A stretch of 39,600 nucleotides of DNA, taken from Lachnospiraceae bacterium. GTDB taxonomy: Bacteria > Bacillota > Clostridia > Lachnospirales > Lachnospiraceae. Positions 16,787 through 25,054 of this stretch are shown here, piece by piece (position 1 is the stretch's first letter; every line of letters begins with the position of its first letter). The stretch is taken from assembly GCA_017440575.1 (NCBI GenBank), contig JAFSGY010000120.1, positions 1 to 39,600 of the forward strand, written 5' to 3'. The notes under the pieces were generated by a model. The model saw nothing but the letters and a program-made list of their open reading frames with translations. It had not been told where the DNA came from and did no database searches. The position numbers and the translations under genes were made by a program.

Positions 16787-17806
16787 TTGGAAAAGGTTCA
16801 AGTTGGAATGCAGATACCTGCAGAACATATGCAGAATATATTTGGGAGTCAGGATGCATATATAAGAAAAATAGAAGATGAATTACAGGTAGTGATTACA
16901 GATAGAAATGGAGAAGTTCGTATATCAGGAACACAGGATTCTGTAGATAAGGCATTGAAACTGATGAGGGATTTAGTGGAACTTTCCACAAGGGGTAATC
17001 AGATTCAGGAGCAGAGTGTTTCCTATGCAATTGAACTGTCTAAGGATGGAGAAGAGGATTCTTTATTGGAGATGGATGGGGACTGCATCTGTCATACAAT
17101 AACAGGTAAGCCGATTAAGCCAAAGACGTTAGGGCAGAAACGTTATATTGAAGCAATCAGACAGAAGATGATAGTGTTTGGGTTAGGTCCTGCCGGAACA
17201 GGTAAGACATATCTTGCCATGGCGCTTGCTATAACAGCATTCAAGAATCATGAAGTCGAGAGGATTATTTTGACAAGACCAGCGATAGAGGCTGGTGAGA
17301 AGCTTGGTTTTTTACCGGGGGATTTGCAAAGTAAGGTAGATCCTTATTTGCGCCCGTTATATGATGCACTTTATCAGATTATGGGAGCAGACAGCTTTTT
17401 AAAGAATATGGAGAAGGGATTGATTGAGGTAGCTCCGCTTGCTTATATGCGTGGAAGAACCTTGGATAATGCCTATATTATTTTAGATGAAGCACAGAAT
17501 ACAACTCCTGCTCAGATGAAGATGTTCTTAACAAGAATTGGCTTTGGTTCCAAAGTTATTATTACGGGTGATGCTTCGCAGAAGGATTTGGCACCGGGGA
17601 TGCAGTCAGGGCTTGACGTTGCAGAAAGAGTTCTTGGAAAGATAAGTGATATTGCATTTATTAAAATGACAAATCGAGATGTAGTAAGACATCCTTTGGT
17701 TCAAAAAATTGTTAAGGCATATGATGAGTACGAAAATAATGAGCATAAGAAGCAGGCACGAAATACAACTAATGCAGGTGTATTTCGTGGAAAAAAGCAA
17801 AGATAA
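16787..17806 (+). CDS. phoH: PhoH-family ATPase
   Basis: A cytosolic P-loop ATPase of the PhoH/YbeZ family, thought to be an RNA-linked helicase-like protein that works with YbeY in ribosomal RNA processing. The 339 residues include an N-terminal KH-like RNA-binding region (about 1-65), Walker A GPAGTGKT (134-141), ILTRPAIEAGEKLGFLPGD (161-179) and Walker B ILDEAQN with Asp234-Glu235. The start is TTG at 16787, with AAGGAG 8 nt upstream; this is the second TTG start in a row. It sits between yqfD and the pgpH-like gene, with ybeY after that, as in Bacillus. Confidence 0.93.
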   Translation: MEKVQVGMQIPAEHMQNIFGSQDAYIRKIEDELQVVITDRNGEVRISGTQDSVDKALKLMRDLVELSTRGNQIQEQSVSYAIELSKDGEEDSLLEMDGDCICHTITGKPIKPKTLGQKRYIEAIRQKMIVFGLGPAGTGKTYLAMALAITAFKNHEVERIILTRPAIEAGEKLGFLPGDLQSKVDPYLRPLYDALYQIMGADSFLKNMEKGLIEVAPLAYMRGRTLDNAYIILDEAQNTTPAQMKMFLTRIGFGSKVIITGDASQKDLAPGMQSGLDVAERVLGKISDIAFIKMTNRDVVRHPLVQKIVKAYDEYENNEHKKQARNTTNAGVFRGKKQR

Positions 17807-17818
17807 GGAGTTGTAAAT

Positions 17819-19021
17819 ATGAAAAAGGGCAAAAGAAAATGGCAAAATGCCATTTTGCTTGTTATTATGTTCCTGATATCCATGTTTGCGACTGGAGTAG
17901 CAGCATATTTTTATGGAAAATCGTTTCGGGAAATCTTTATGCTGCTGATTGTATCAGCGGCTTCTTTTGGTAGTGTGATTTTCTCTTTTGAGCAGTCTAA
18001 TATCTATCAGAGACTGCATTATGATAATGGCAATCATTATGCAAGATTTGTTTTTATGTTTATCATAAGTATTGTTGCAGGGTGCATGCTACCTTTTCTT
18101 CCTAGTGGAGGATGGGCGGTTCCAGCGATTGCATTGGCACTGACCTTGTTTTCTAATACAACAACAGGTTTGATGGCATATGCAGGAGTATTAGGAATTT
18201 GTGTTTATTTTTCAGATGCAAGTATTCTTATCTTTTTAATCTATTTTTTGGTAGGTGCTATTATTTCCATTTTATTTGAAGGACTGGACGAGGATTATAA
18301 GACAGGTGTACCAATGTCTGTAGCGGTTATTTTGTATACTGTTGTAATGGCAGCGAAGATTATGTTTGAAAATCAGGGGATGCCGGATGTGGAATTATTT
18401 ATTATTCCAATGATAAATGTCTTTATTACGATATTGTTGATGATGGCAGTTTTGAGATTGTATTGTGCCGCGGTTATTGATAAGGAAAAAGGAAAATTTC
18501 TTGTGATTAATGATCAGGAATTTCCACTGCTTGCAAAATATAAGGAAGAGAACGAACAGTTGTATTATAATGCGATACATACAGCATATTTTGCTGAAAA
18601 AGCTGCCAGAATGCTGCATATGGATGTAAATGTAGCAAAGTGTGGTGGCTATTATCATAAGATTATTGTTGCAGAATGCCGCAAAGAGGAAAAAACATTA
18701 GAGGAAATCTGCCAGATGTATAAGTTTCCACCGAAAGCTATGCAACTGTTGCAGGAATATAATTATAAATCATTAACGTTGAAAATGAAGGAAACAGTTG
18801 TAGTGTATCTTGCGGATTCGGTAGTCTCTTCTATTATGTATCTGCTGGAGAAGGAGCATAAAAATGAGATTGACTATGGTAAAATTGCAACGGCAATTAT
18901 CCGTAGGAAGGTTGATAGTGGGATATTGAATCAAAGTGATATTTCCCTCTCTGAGCTAGGGGGAATGGAAAAAATTTTTACAGGAGAAAAATTATATTAT
19001 GACTTTTTGCGTAGAGAATGA
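17819..19021 (+). CDS. PgpH-like membrane protein with degenerate HD domain (likely non-catalytic)
   Basis: The position between phoH and ybeY is that of pgpH, the 7TM-HD cyclic di-AMP phosphodiesterase. The 400 residues keep about seven membrane helices (11-30, 39-56, 75-93, 98-111, 115-131, 135-153, 165-183, with another at 193-215) and a C-terminal HD-like domain (about 236-345). The large outside domain of PgpH is missing. The catalytic site is lost. PgpH has an HHS motif and HD in GAYYHDIGK. Here the first is replaced near YNAIH (250-254), and the second reads GGYYHKIIV, with Lys281 for Asp. The loop with further metal ligands is shortened. AAGGAG lies 8 nt before the ATG. It is likely a pseudo-enzyme, perhaps a sensor. 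Confidence 0.75.
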   Translation: MKKGKRKWQNAILLVIMFLISMFATGVAAYFYGKSFREIFMLLIVSAASFGSVIFSFEQSNIYQRLHYDNGNHYARFVFMFIISIVAGCMLPFLPSGGWAVPAIALALTLFSNTTTGLMAYAGVLGICVYFSDASILIFLIYFLVGAIISILFEGLDEDYKTGVPMSVAVILYTVVMAAKIMFENQGMPDVELFIIPMINVFITILLMMAVLRLYCAAVIDKEKGKFLVINDQEFPLLAKYKEENEQLYYNAIHTAYFAEKAARMLHMDVNVAKCGGYYHKIIVAECRKEEKTLEEICQMYKFPPKAMQLLQEYNYKSLTLKMKETVVVYLADSVVSSIMYLLEKEHKNEIDYGKIATAIIRRKVDSGILNQSDISLSELGGMEKIFTGEKLYYDFLRRE

Positions 19022-19496
19022 AACAAATCAGGAATTGCCATTTGATGTGGAAGACGTTCTGTGTAAGGTGATTGACAGAGCGCTGGAGCAGGAAGCGTGT
19101 CCTTATGAGGCAAATGTTGCTGTATTGCTTACTGATAATGAAGGAATTCATGCAATGAATAAGGAATTTCGTGAGATAGATAGACCTACGGATGTATTAT
19201 CTTTCCCGAATGTGGATTATGAGGCGCCGGCAGATTTTACTGGAATCGAGGATTATGTAGAGGATTATTTTGACCCGGAAACAGGAGAACTGATTCTTGG
19301 AGATATTGTTATTTCAATAGATAAGGTATATGAGCAAGCAGAGGAATATGGACATGCTCCACTGAGAGAATTTGCCTTTTTGGTAGCACATAGTATGCTT
19401 CATTTACTTGGATATGACCATATGGAGCCTGATGAGGCGAAAATTATGGAAGCTAAGCAGGAGGAAATACTGACAAGCCTTGGTATTACTAGATAA
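18999..19496 (+). CDS. ybeY: Endoribonuclease / rRNA maturation factor YbeY
   Basis: A zinc-dependent endoribonuclease involved in 16S rRNA 3'-end maturation and ribosome quality control. The 165 residues carry the metal motif HSMLHLLGYDH with His131, His135 and His141, and the upstream family stretch REIDRPTDVLSFP (58-70). The gene overlaps the end of the pgpH-like gene by 23 nt. Its ribosome site AGGAG (18982-18986) lies inside that gene 12 nt before the ATG, so translation is probably coupled. In Bacillus dgkA, cdd and era follow; here a MurJ/SpoVB-type gene does. Confidence 0.95.
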   Translation: MTFCVENETNQELPFDVEDVLCKVIDRALEQEACPYEANVAVLLTDNEGIHAMNKEFREIDRPTDVLSFPNVDYEAPADFTGIEDYVEDYFDPETGELILGDIVISIDKVYEQAEEYGHAPLREFAFLVAHSMLHLLGYDHMEPDEAKIMEAKQEEILTSLGITR

Positions 19497-19520
19497 TTGT
19501 TCGAAACGTAGAGGTGGAGT

Positions 19521-21152
19521 ATGAAAAAAAAGACCAATTTTATCGTGCAGGGTAGTATTCTTGCCATGGCTGGAATTATATCGAAGCTCTTAGGCATGGT
19601 TCGAAGAATCCCAATAGAGCATATCATTGGGGACGTCGGAAATGGATATTATTCTGCTGCATATGAAGTATATGCATTTATGCTGATGATATCTTGTTAT
19701 AGCTTGCCTTTAGCGGTATCTAAGGTGGTATCGGCTAAAGTTACAAAGCGTCAGTACAAAAATGCAGAGAGAGCTTTTCAATGTTCCATGGCTTTTGCTA
19801 TTTTTGCAGGTGGTATATGCTTTTTGATTGTAGAGCTTTTTGGAGATTTTATTGCTACAAGATTTATGTTGGAGCCTATGAGTGCACTGGCATTAAAGGT
19901 ATTAGGACCTGCATTACTTATGGTTGCCATGATGGGTGTTTTAAGAGGCTATTTTCAGGGACTTGGAACTATGATGCCTACAGCGATTTCGCAGGTTTTA
20001 GAGCAGATATTTGTTCTTATTGCCAGTATTATAGGTTCGTATATTTTGTTTGGACGAGGAGAAAAGGTAGGTGCATTACTTCATAATGAAGATTATGCGC
20101 CTGCTTATGGAGCTGCCGGTGCTTCTTTGGGACCGGTTGCTGGAGCTTTTGTAGGACTGTTATTTTTGATGTTTGTATTTATTCTATATCGTCCAAGTGC
20201 AAAACGTAACGTGAGCAAGGATAAGAGTGGAAGACCAGATAGCTACGGACAGATATTTCGTTTGATTTTGCTGACGATTTTACCAGTGTTATTAAGCACG
20301 ACGGTATATAATATCAGTAATATTCTGGATATTAGAATTTTTAATGATATCATGATACAGAAGGGATTAGAAGATGTTAAGGCGTATAATCTAGGTGTTT
20401 ATTCCGGTAAATATAGAGTGCTAGTAAATGTGCCAATTGCGCTTGCTAATGCCATGTGTTCTTCGATTGTTCCAGTGCTTACAGGACTTGTCATGCGTGA
20501 GGAATACAGACAGGCCAAGGAGAAAATTAGTCAAACGATGCGTTTTACTATGATTATCGCAATTCCAAGTGCTGTTGGCTTGGCAGTTTTGGCAAGACCG
20601 ATTATTACTGTTTTATTCCGGGGTGAGATTGATCTTGCAGTAAATCTCCTTCAGGTTGGTTCTATTTCTGTTATATTTTATACTATGTCTACTTTAACCA
20701 ATGGTGTATTGCAGGGAATTAATAAGATGCAGGTGCCTGTTGTACATGCTGTTATAGCATTGATTATTCATATTATATTCTTATATGCAGCGTTACAGAT
20801 GGATATGGGAATTCATGCAATGGTATATGCGAATATTCTGTTTGCATTTATTGTGTGTGTTCTGAATTGGTTAGCAATCCGCAAGTATCTCAGGTATCGT
20901 CAGGAGCTTGTAAGAACATTTGTAGTTCCATTAGTCGCTTCTGTTATTATGGGAGTGGTAATCTTGATTATTGATTTTGCGCTCCAGAAGGTTGTAGGTG
21001 ATTGGGCAGTGGTAATTCTGGGGATTGCCTTGGGTGTCGTTGCTTACTTTGTAGCCATGGTTCTACTAAAGGGTATTGATGAAAATGATTTAAAGAGTAT
21101 GCCGGGTGGAAGAACGGTACTGACAATAGCAAAGAAATGCAAGCTGATGTAA
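19521..21152 (+). CDS. MurJ/SpoVB-type flippase (polysaccharide biosynthesis protein, MOP superfamily)
   Basis: A polytopic membrane protein of 543 residues with about 14 hydrophobic segments, of the MviN/SpoVB/YtgP group in the MOP exporter superfamily. The N-terminus with LLGMVRRIPIEHIIGDVGNG and YEVYAFMLMISCYSLPLAVSKVVS is typical. YtgP of Bacillus is a lipid II flippase (MurJ), while SpoVB acts in spore cortex synthesis; the sequence alone does not say which role applies. GAGGTGGAG precedes the ATG by a few bases, 25 nt after ybeY. It is followed by a BofC-like sporulation gene, which slightly favours a sporulation link. Confidence 0.85.
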   Translation: MKKKTNFIVQGSILAMAGIISKLLGMVRRIPIEHIIGDVGNGYYSAAYEVYAFMLMISCYSLPLAVSKVVSAKVTKRQYKNAERAFQCSMAFAIFAGGICFLIVELFGDFIATRFMLEPMSALALKVLGPALLMVAMMGVLRGYFQGLGTMMPTAISQVLEQIFVLIASIIGSYILFGRGEKVGALLHNEDYAPAYGAAGASLGPVAGAFVGLLFLMFVFILYRPSAKRNVSKDKSGRPDSYGQIFRLILLTILPVLLSTTVYNISNILDIRIFNDIMIQKGLEDVKAYNLGVYSGKYRVLVNVPIALANAMCSSIVPVLTGLVMREEYRQAKEKISQTMRFTMIIAIPSAVGLAVLARPIITVLFRGEIDLAVNLLQVGSISVIFYTMSTLTNGVLQGINKMQVPVVHAVIALIIHIIFLYAALQMDMGIHAMVYANILFAFIVCVLNWLAIRKYLRYRQELVRTFVVPLVASVIMGVVILIIDFALQKVVGDWAVVILGIALGVVAYFVAMVLLKGIDENDLKSMPGGRTVLTIAKKCKLM

Positions 21153-21190
21153 GTAAAAATAAATGTAGCTGGAAGGGAACAGAATCGTTA

Positions 21191-21221
21191 CGAATAAATA
21201 GCAGAAAATAAGCCGATACTA
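21191..21221 (+). promoter_or_regulatory. Candidate forespore (sigma-G/sigma-F type) promoter for the BofC-like gene
   Basis: CGAATA (21191-21196), 18-nt spacer, GATACTA (21215-21221). The Bacillus sigma-G consensus is TGMATA - about 18 nt - CATAMTA, so each element differs by one base. No sigma-A promoter of similar quality is seen in the 105 nt before the gene. It lies about 36 nt before the chosen start. Confidence 0.5.
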
Positions 21222-21257
21222 TATCTTAAGATGCCATATGGAAAGACGGAGGCTGAG

Positions 21258-21890
21258 ATGAAAAAAGGATATAAGATTGGTTTATTTTTTGCATTGCTAT
21301 TAATAGCATTATTGATTGTTTTGATTGTATGGAAACGTTATACATGGAGAGGGCAGCTGCACGATGAGATATTGGAGCAGAATACGGAGATGTCAACAGA
21401 AGTGCCGGATTCGACAAATAAAGCGTCCGCTTCTTCGCAAAGTACGATTCGCACGACTTGTGATACGGTATGTATCTATGAAGATATTGACCAAAAGGAT
21501 GGAACAGTGGTTATTTCAGAGGAGAGAGTACCGGGAAAATATATTGATATGACGAGAAGTGAGCTGGAAAGGGCTTTGTATGATGATAGTAAGCAATTGA
21601 GCCTTGTAGACAAGGAGAGAGGCTTTCAGTCGCAGCATTTAGAGTTATTTTCCAGTGAACAGGTGAAAATTGTAAGAATCTTTGATACAACAGTAGAAGA
21701 AAAAGGCTATTATATTATGGCAGTAGAAGATGAAATCTGGGTTTATAAACAGGATAAAGAAACGGTATATTTTAAAACGGATTTGATATTGGATGATCTT
21801 CCAGATGCGGTTCGACAGGAAGTGATAGAGGGAAAATATATAGATTCTGAATTAAAGGTATACCATTTTTTGGAATCGTATAGCAGTTAG
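21258..21890 (+). CDS. BofC-like protein (BofC C-terminal-type domain), membrane-anchored
   Basis: A 210-residue protein with one N-terminal membrane helix (about 5-25), a Ser/Thr-rich stretch (45-66) and a domain outside the membrane. The C-terminal 60 residues, from GYYIMAVEDEIWVYK through TDLILDDLPDAVRQEV to the final HFLESYSS, follow the pattern of BofC C-terminal domains in Clostridia. In Bacillus, BofC is a forespore protein that restrains the SpoIVB signalling protease controlling sigma-K activation. The start at 21258 has GGAGG 6 nt upstream; an in-frame ATG at 21231 has no ribosome site. It has a sigma-G-like promoter. The BofC call rests on pattern memory. Confidence 0.68.
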   Translation: MKKGYKIGLFFALLLIALLIVLIVWKRYTWRGQLHDEILEQNTEMSTEVPDSTNKASASSQSTIRTTCDTVCIYEDIDQKDGTVVISEERVPGKYIDMTRSELERALYDDSKQLSLVDKERGFQSQHLELFSSEQVKIVRIFDTTVEEKGYYIMAVEDEIWVYKQDKETVYFKTDLILDDLPDAVRQEVIEGKYIDSELKVYHFLESYSS

Positions 21891-21927
21891 TTGTTGAATC
21901 CGTAAATAGAAAGGCATGGTAATTTGT

Positions 21928-23289
21928 ATGTCAAAAAAGGTTGTGATTATTGGAGGAGGCGCAAGCGGGCTGATGGCGGCAATTACAGCAGCGCATGAAG
22001 GTGCCTGTGTGACTATAATTGAACATAAGGATAAAGTTGGTAAAAAGATATTAATGACGGGAAATGGGAAATGTAATCTTACCAACATGAGCGATATTCA
22101 CGGAAAATATTATGGTGATGATATCAATAGAATATATGCTATTTTAGAAAAATTTACGGCAGATGATACCAGGGCTTTTTTTCAACAGCTTGGTCTATAT
22201 ACAAGGGAAAAGCGCGATGGTGGAGTTTATCCGGTAACAGAGCAGGCTGCAAGTGTGCTTGATGCACTGAAAACAGAATGTAAGCATTGTGGGGTGCAGA
22301 TATTAACGGATACAGAGGTACTTGATGTGTTGCCTGAAAAAGAGGGTGGAGTAGTTCTAATAGAAACAGCAATTAAGGAAATGCCATCTGTTGTAAAAGC
22401 TAAAAAGGGAAATGCTTCCAAAAAGCCTTCTACCAAAATGGTTGTAGTTGGAACGAAAAAAAATAAGCTGTATTATGATAGTCTGATTATAGCAGCGGGA
22501 GGACAGGCGGCTGCTGTTTCGGGCTCAGATGGTTCTGGCTATCGGCTGGCTAAGAAATTGGGACATAGTTTGATTAAGCCGTTACCGGCACTTGTCCAGC
22601 TGAAATGTGAAGGTGATTATTTTAAGCTGATAGCAGGAGTCAGAGCGCAGGCGGCTCTTTCATTATATGTGGACGGCGAATTGCAGGTTAAGGAAGATGG
22701 AGAGCTTCAGCTTACAGATTATGGTATCTCAGGTATTCCGGTTTTTCAGTTTAGTAGAATCGTATCAAGAGTAATCTATGAACAGCAAGTAGGGCTTCGC
22801 CATGCAGAGAAGGATTCTATTAGTGTAAAAATAGATTTTCTGCCGTATATGTCACAGAGTGATATGGAAGAGCTGATAAAAACAAGAAAATGTTTTGCTC
22901 ATAAGACAGTAGAAGAATTTTTAGGTGGACTGGTGCATAAAAAGCTTGCTGTACTAATCTGTCAGATGAATAACTGGTACGAAAGTATATGTGTTGAGCG
23001 CTTGGCTGATGATGAACTGATGGTATGTTTGAATCAGCTTAAGAATTTTATGGTTATCGTAACAGGAACAAATTCCTATGATAGCGCACAGGTGTGTTGT
23101 GGAGGGATACCATTGGCAGAGATTGAGGATTCCATGGAATCGGTAAAATGCCCTCATGTATATTTTGCTGGTGAGATTCTTGACTGTGATGGTATTTGTG
23201 GAGGTTATAATCTGCAATGGGCATGGGCAACGGGAAGAATTGCTGGAGAGTATGCGGCGATTGGGGAATCTGTTAAGAACCATGTGTGA
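21928..23289 (+). CDS. NAD(P)/FAD-dependent oxidoreductase of the BaiN/HI0933 family
   Basis: A flavoprotein of about 453 residues. The N-terminal dinucleotide motif VVIIGGGASGLMAA and the family mark KILMTGNGKCNLTNM (about 38-52) identify the HI0933/YhiN/BaiN family. The C-terminus closes with GEILDCDGICGGYNLQWAW. Members are usually uncharacterised; BaiN is tied to bile-acid 7-dehydroxylation in Clostridium scindens, but no bai genes are here, so no such role is implied. The start is ambiguous between 21916 and 21928: AAAGG is 1 nt from the first and 13 nt from the second, and I chose the second because family members begin just before the GGG motif. Confidence 0.87.
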   Translation: MSKKVVIIGGGASGLMAAITAAHEGACVTIIEHKDKVGKKILMTGNGKCNLTNMSDIHGKYYGDDINRIYAILEKFTADDTRAFFQQLGLYTREKRDGGVYPVTEQAASVLDALKTECKHCGVQILTDTEVLDVLPEKEGGVVLIETAIKEMPSVVKAKKGNASKKPSTKMVVVGTKKNKLYYDSLIIAAGGQAAAVSGSDGSGYRLAKKLGHSLIKPLPALVQLKCEGDYFKLIAGVRAQAALSLYVDGELQVKEDGELQLTDYGISGIPVFQFSRIVSRVIYEQQVGLRHAEKDSISVKIDFLPYMSQSDMEELIKTRKCFAHKTVEEFLGGLVHKKLAVLICQMNNWYESICVERLADDELMVCLNQLKNFMVIVTGTNSYDSAQVCCGGIPLAEIEDSMESVKCPHVYFAGEILDCDGICGGYNLQWAWATGRIAGEYAAIGESVKNHV

Positions 23290-23310
23290 ATAGAATAAGG
23301 ATGGTTACAT

Positions 23311-24945
23311 ATGATTATTATCAATCAGTTAAAATCAGAAATGAAATGGAAGGGCAGACGATTGACGATTCGGGAAATGCTGGATGAACCACATATTCTG
23401 AAACAAAAGGTTGCCAGACAATTAAAAATAAAGGAATCGGATATTACTTCGGTTCAGATATTAAAGCATTCTATTGATGCCAGAAAGAAACCACAGATTT
23501 ATCAGGTTTATTCTCTTGGTGTGAAGCTGAATAAGCTTTCGGAAGAGGCTGTAGTAAAGAAATGTAAGAATGCTAATGTGTTGTTTTCACAGCAGGTAGA
23601 ATATCATTTCCCAGGAACGGGAACGAAAAAGCTTACTGAGCGCCCTGTTATTATTGGAATGGGACCGGCTGGCTTGTTCTGCGGATATATGCTTGCGTTA
23701 CATGGTTACAGGCCTATTATTTTAGAACGAGGCTGTGACGTTGAAACCAGAACAAAGGATGTAGAAGCATATTGGAATGGTAGTGCATTGAAGCCTGAAT
23801 CAAATGTGCAGTTTGGTGAAGGTGGAGCAGGAACTTTTTCCGATGGTAAATTGAACACCTTAGTAAAAGATAAGTATGGACGAAATAAGGAAGTATTGCG
23901 TATCTTTGTAGAGGCAGGAGCGCCGGAGGAAATCTTATATGAGAGTAAGCCTCACATTGGTACAGATGTTTTAAAAAAAGTAGTAGTTGCCATGCGTGAG
24001 GAAATTATCCGTTATGGTGGAGAAGTGCACTTTGAGAGCAAGGTAACAGGTCTTCATATAGAAAATGGAGAAGTGACCGGAGTAGTCATTGGTGAAGAGG
24101 AGATAAAAACAAACCAAGTAGTTCTTGCAATCGGTCATAGTGCGAGAGATATGTTTGCTTATCTGGATTCTATTGGTTTACCAATGGAGTCAAAAGCCTT
24201 TGCAGTTGGCATGCGTGTGGAACATCCTCAGAGATTGATTAATGAAGTGATGTATGGAAAGGAACACGGAGAAGAGTTGCCTGCTGCACCCTATAAATTA
24301 ACGGCAAAGACAAGTGTGGGGAGAGGTGTCTATTCCTTCTGTATGTGTCCAGGTGGATATGTAGTTAATGCATCCAGCGAGGAGGGAAGAATCGCAGTAA
24401 ATGGTATGAGTTACTCTGACCGCAATAGTCAAAATGCGAATAGCGCCATCATCGTACAGGTGACACCGCAGGATTATGCTTCAGATGGACCGCTTGCTGG
24501 CGTAGAGTTTCAGCGACGATTAGAGGAGAGCGCTTATAGAGTTGGAAATGGTAAGATTCCGGTTCAGTATTTGGAAGATTATATTGCAGATAAGCAGTCT
24601 AAGGAAAGGGAAAAATGGAATACTCCTTGTATCAAAGGCGAATATACGTATTCGAATTTGCGAGGGATCCTACCGCAGGAATGTGAGCAGGCTTTTATGG
24701 AAGGTATGAAACATTTTGATAAGGTAATTCCGGGATTCGGGGCAGGAGATGCCATTCTTGCCGGAATGGAGAGTAGAACCTCTTCGCCCATACGAATTCA
24801 TAGAGAAGAGAATCTGCAAAGTCCGGCAGTCAAGGGGTTGTACCCGTGTGGTGAAGGTGCAGGTTATGCAGGTGGAATTACATCTGCTGCCATGGACGGA
24901 ATTTATGTTGCGGAAAAAATAGCAGAGATATATGCACCATTTTAA
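23311..24945 (+). CDS. Uncharacterised FAD-dependent dehydrogenase (COG2509 type)
   Basis: A 544-residue flavoprotein. The N-terminal region (1-105) is family-specific and looks like a small RNA/substrate-binding fold (INQLKSEM...KQKVARQLKI). The FAD motif is GMGPAGLFCGY near residue 115, then EGGAGTFSDGKLNT (about 171-184), which marks the COG2509 group. It ends with YPCGEGAGYAGGITSAAMDG. No reaction is known for this group. It begins 22 nt after the other flavoprotein, with AAGG 10 nt before the ATG, so the two form a pair. The two proteins share only the nucleotide-binding fold. Confidence 0.85.
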   Translation: MIIINQLKSEMKWKGRRLTIREMLDEPHILKQKVARQLKIKESDITSVQILKHSIDARKKPQIYQVYSLGVKLNKLSEEAVVKKCKNANVLFSQQVEYHFPGTGTKKLTERPVIIGMGPAGLFCGYMLALHGYRPIILERGCDVETRTKDVEAYWNGSALKPESNVQFGEGGAGTFSDGKLNTLVKDKYGRNKEVLRIFVEAGAPEEILYESKPHIGTDVLKKVVVAMREEIIRYGGEVHFESKVTGLHIENGEVTGVVIGEEEIKTNQVVLAIGHSARDMFAYLDSIGLPMESKAFAVGMRVEHPQRLINEVMYGKEHGEELPAAPYKLTAKTSVGRGVYSFCMCPGGYVVNASSEEGRIAVNGMSYSDRNSQNANSAIIVQVTPQDYASDGPLAGVEFQRRLEESAYRVGNGKIPVQYLEDYIADKQSKEREKWNTPCIKGEYTYSNLRGILPQECEQAFMEGMKHFDKVIPGFGAGDAILAGMESRTSSPIRIHREENLQSPAVKGLYPCGEGAGYAGGITSAAMDGIYVAEKIAEIYAPF

Positions 24946-25054
24946 TACTTTACAAGAGTAATGCGTTACTGCGAAAGATACGTTATACTAGACAAGAAAA
25001 AGAAAATGTTTTACAATGTGAAAAGTTATTATAGAGCTTTTGGAGGCAGAAACA

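Noticed and set aside
24946-25054. Possible T-box or proline-responsive leader before proB
   Set aside because: No T-box antiterminator sequence (GGTGGNACC) or terminator pair; only a small AGTAA/TTACT dyad at 24957-24970.
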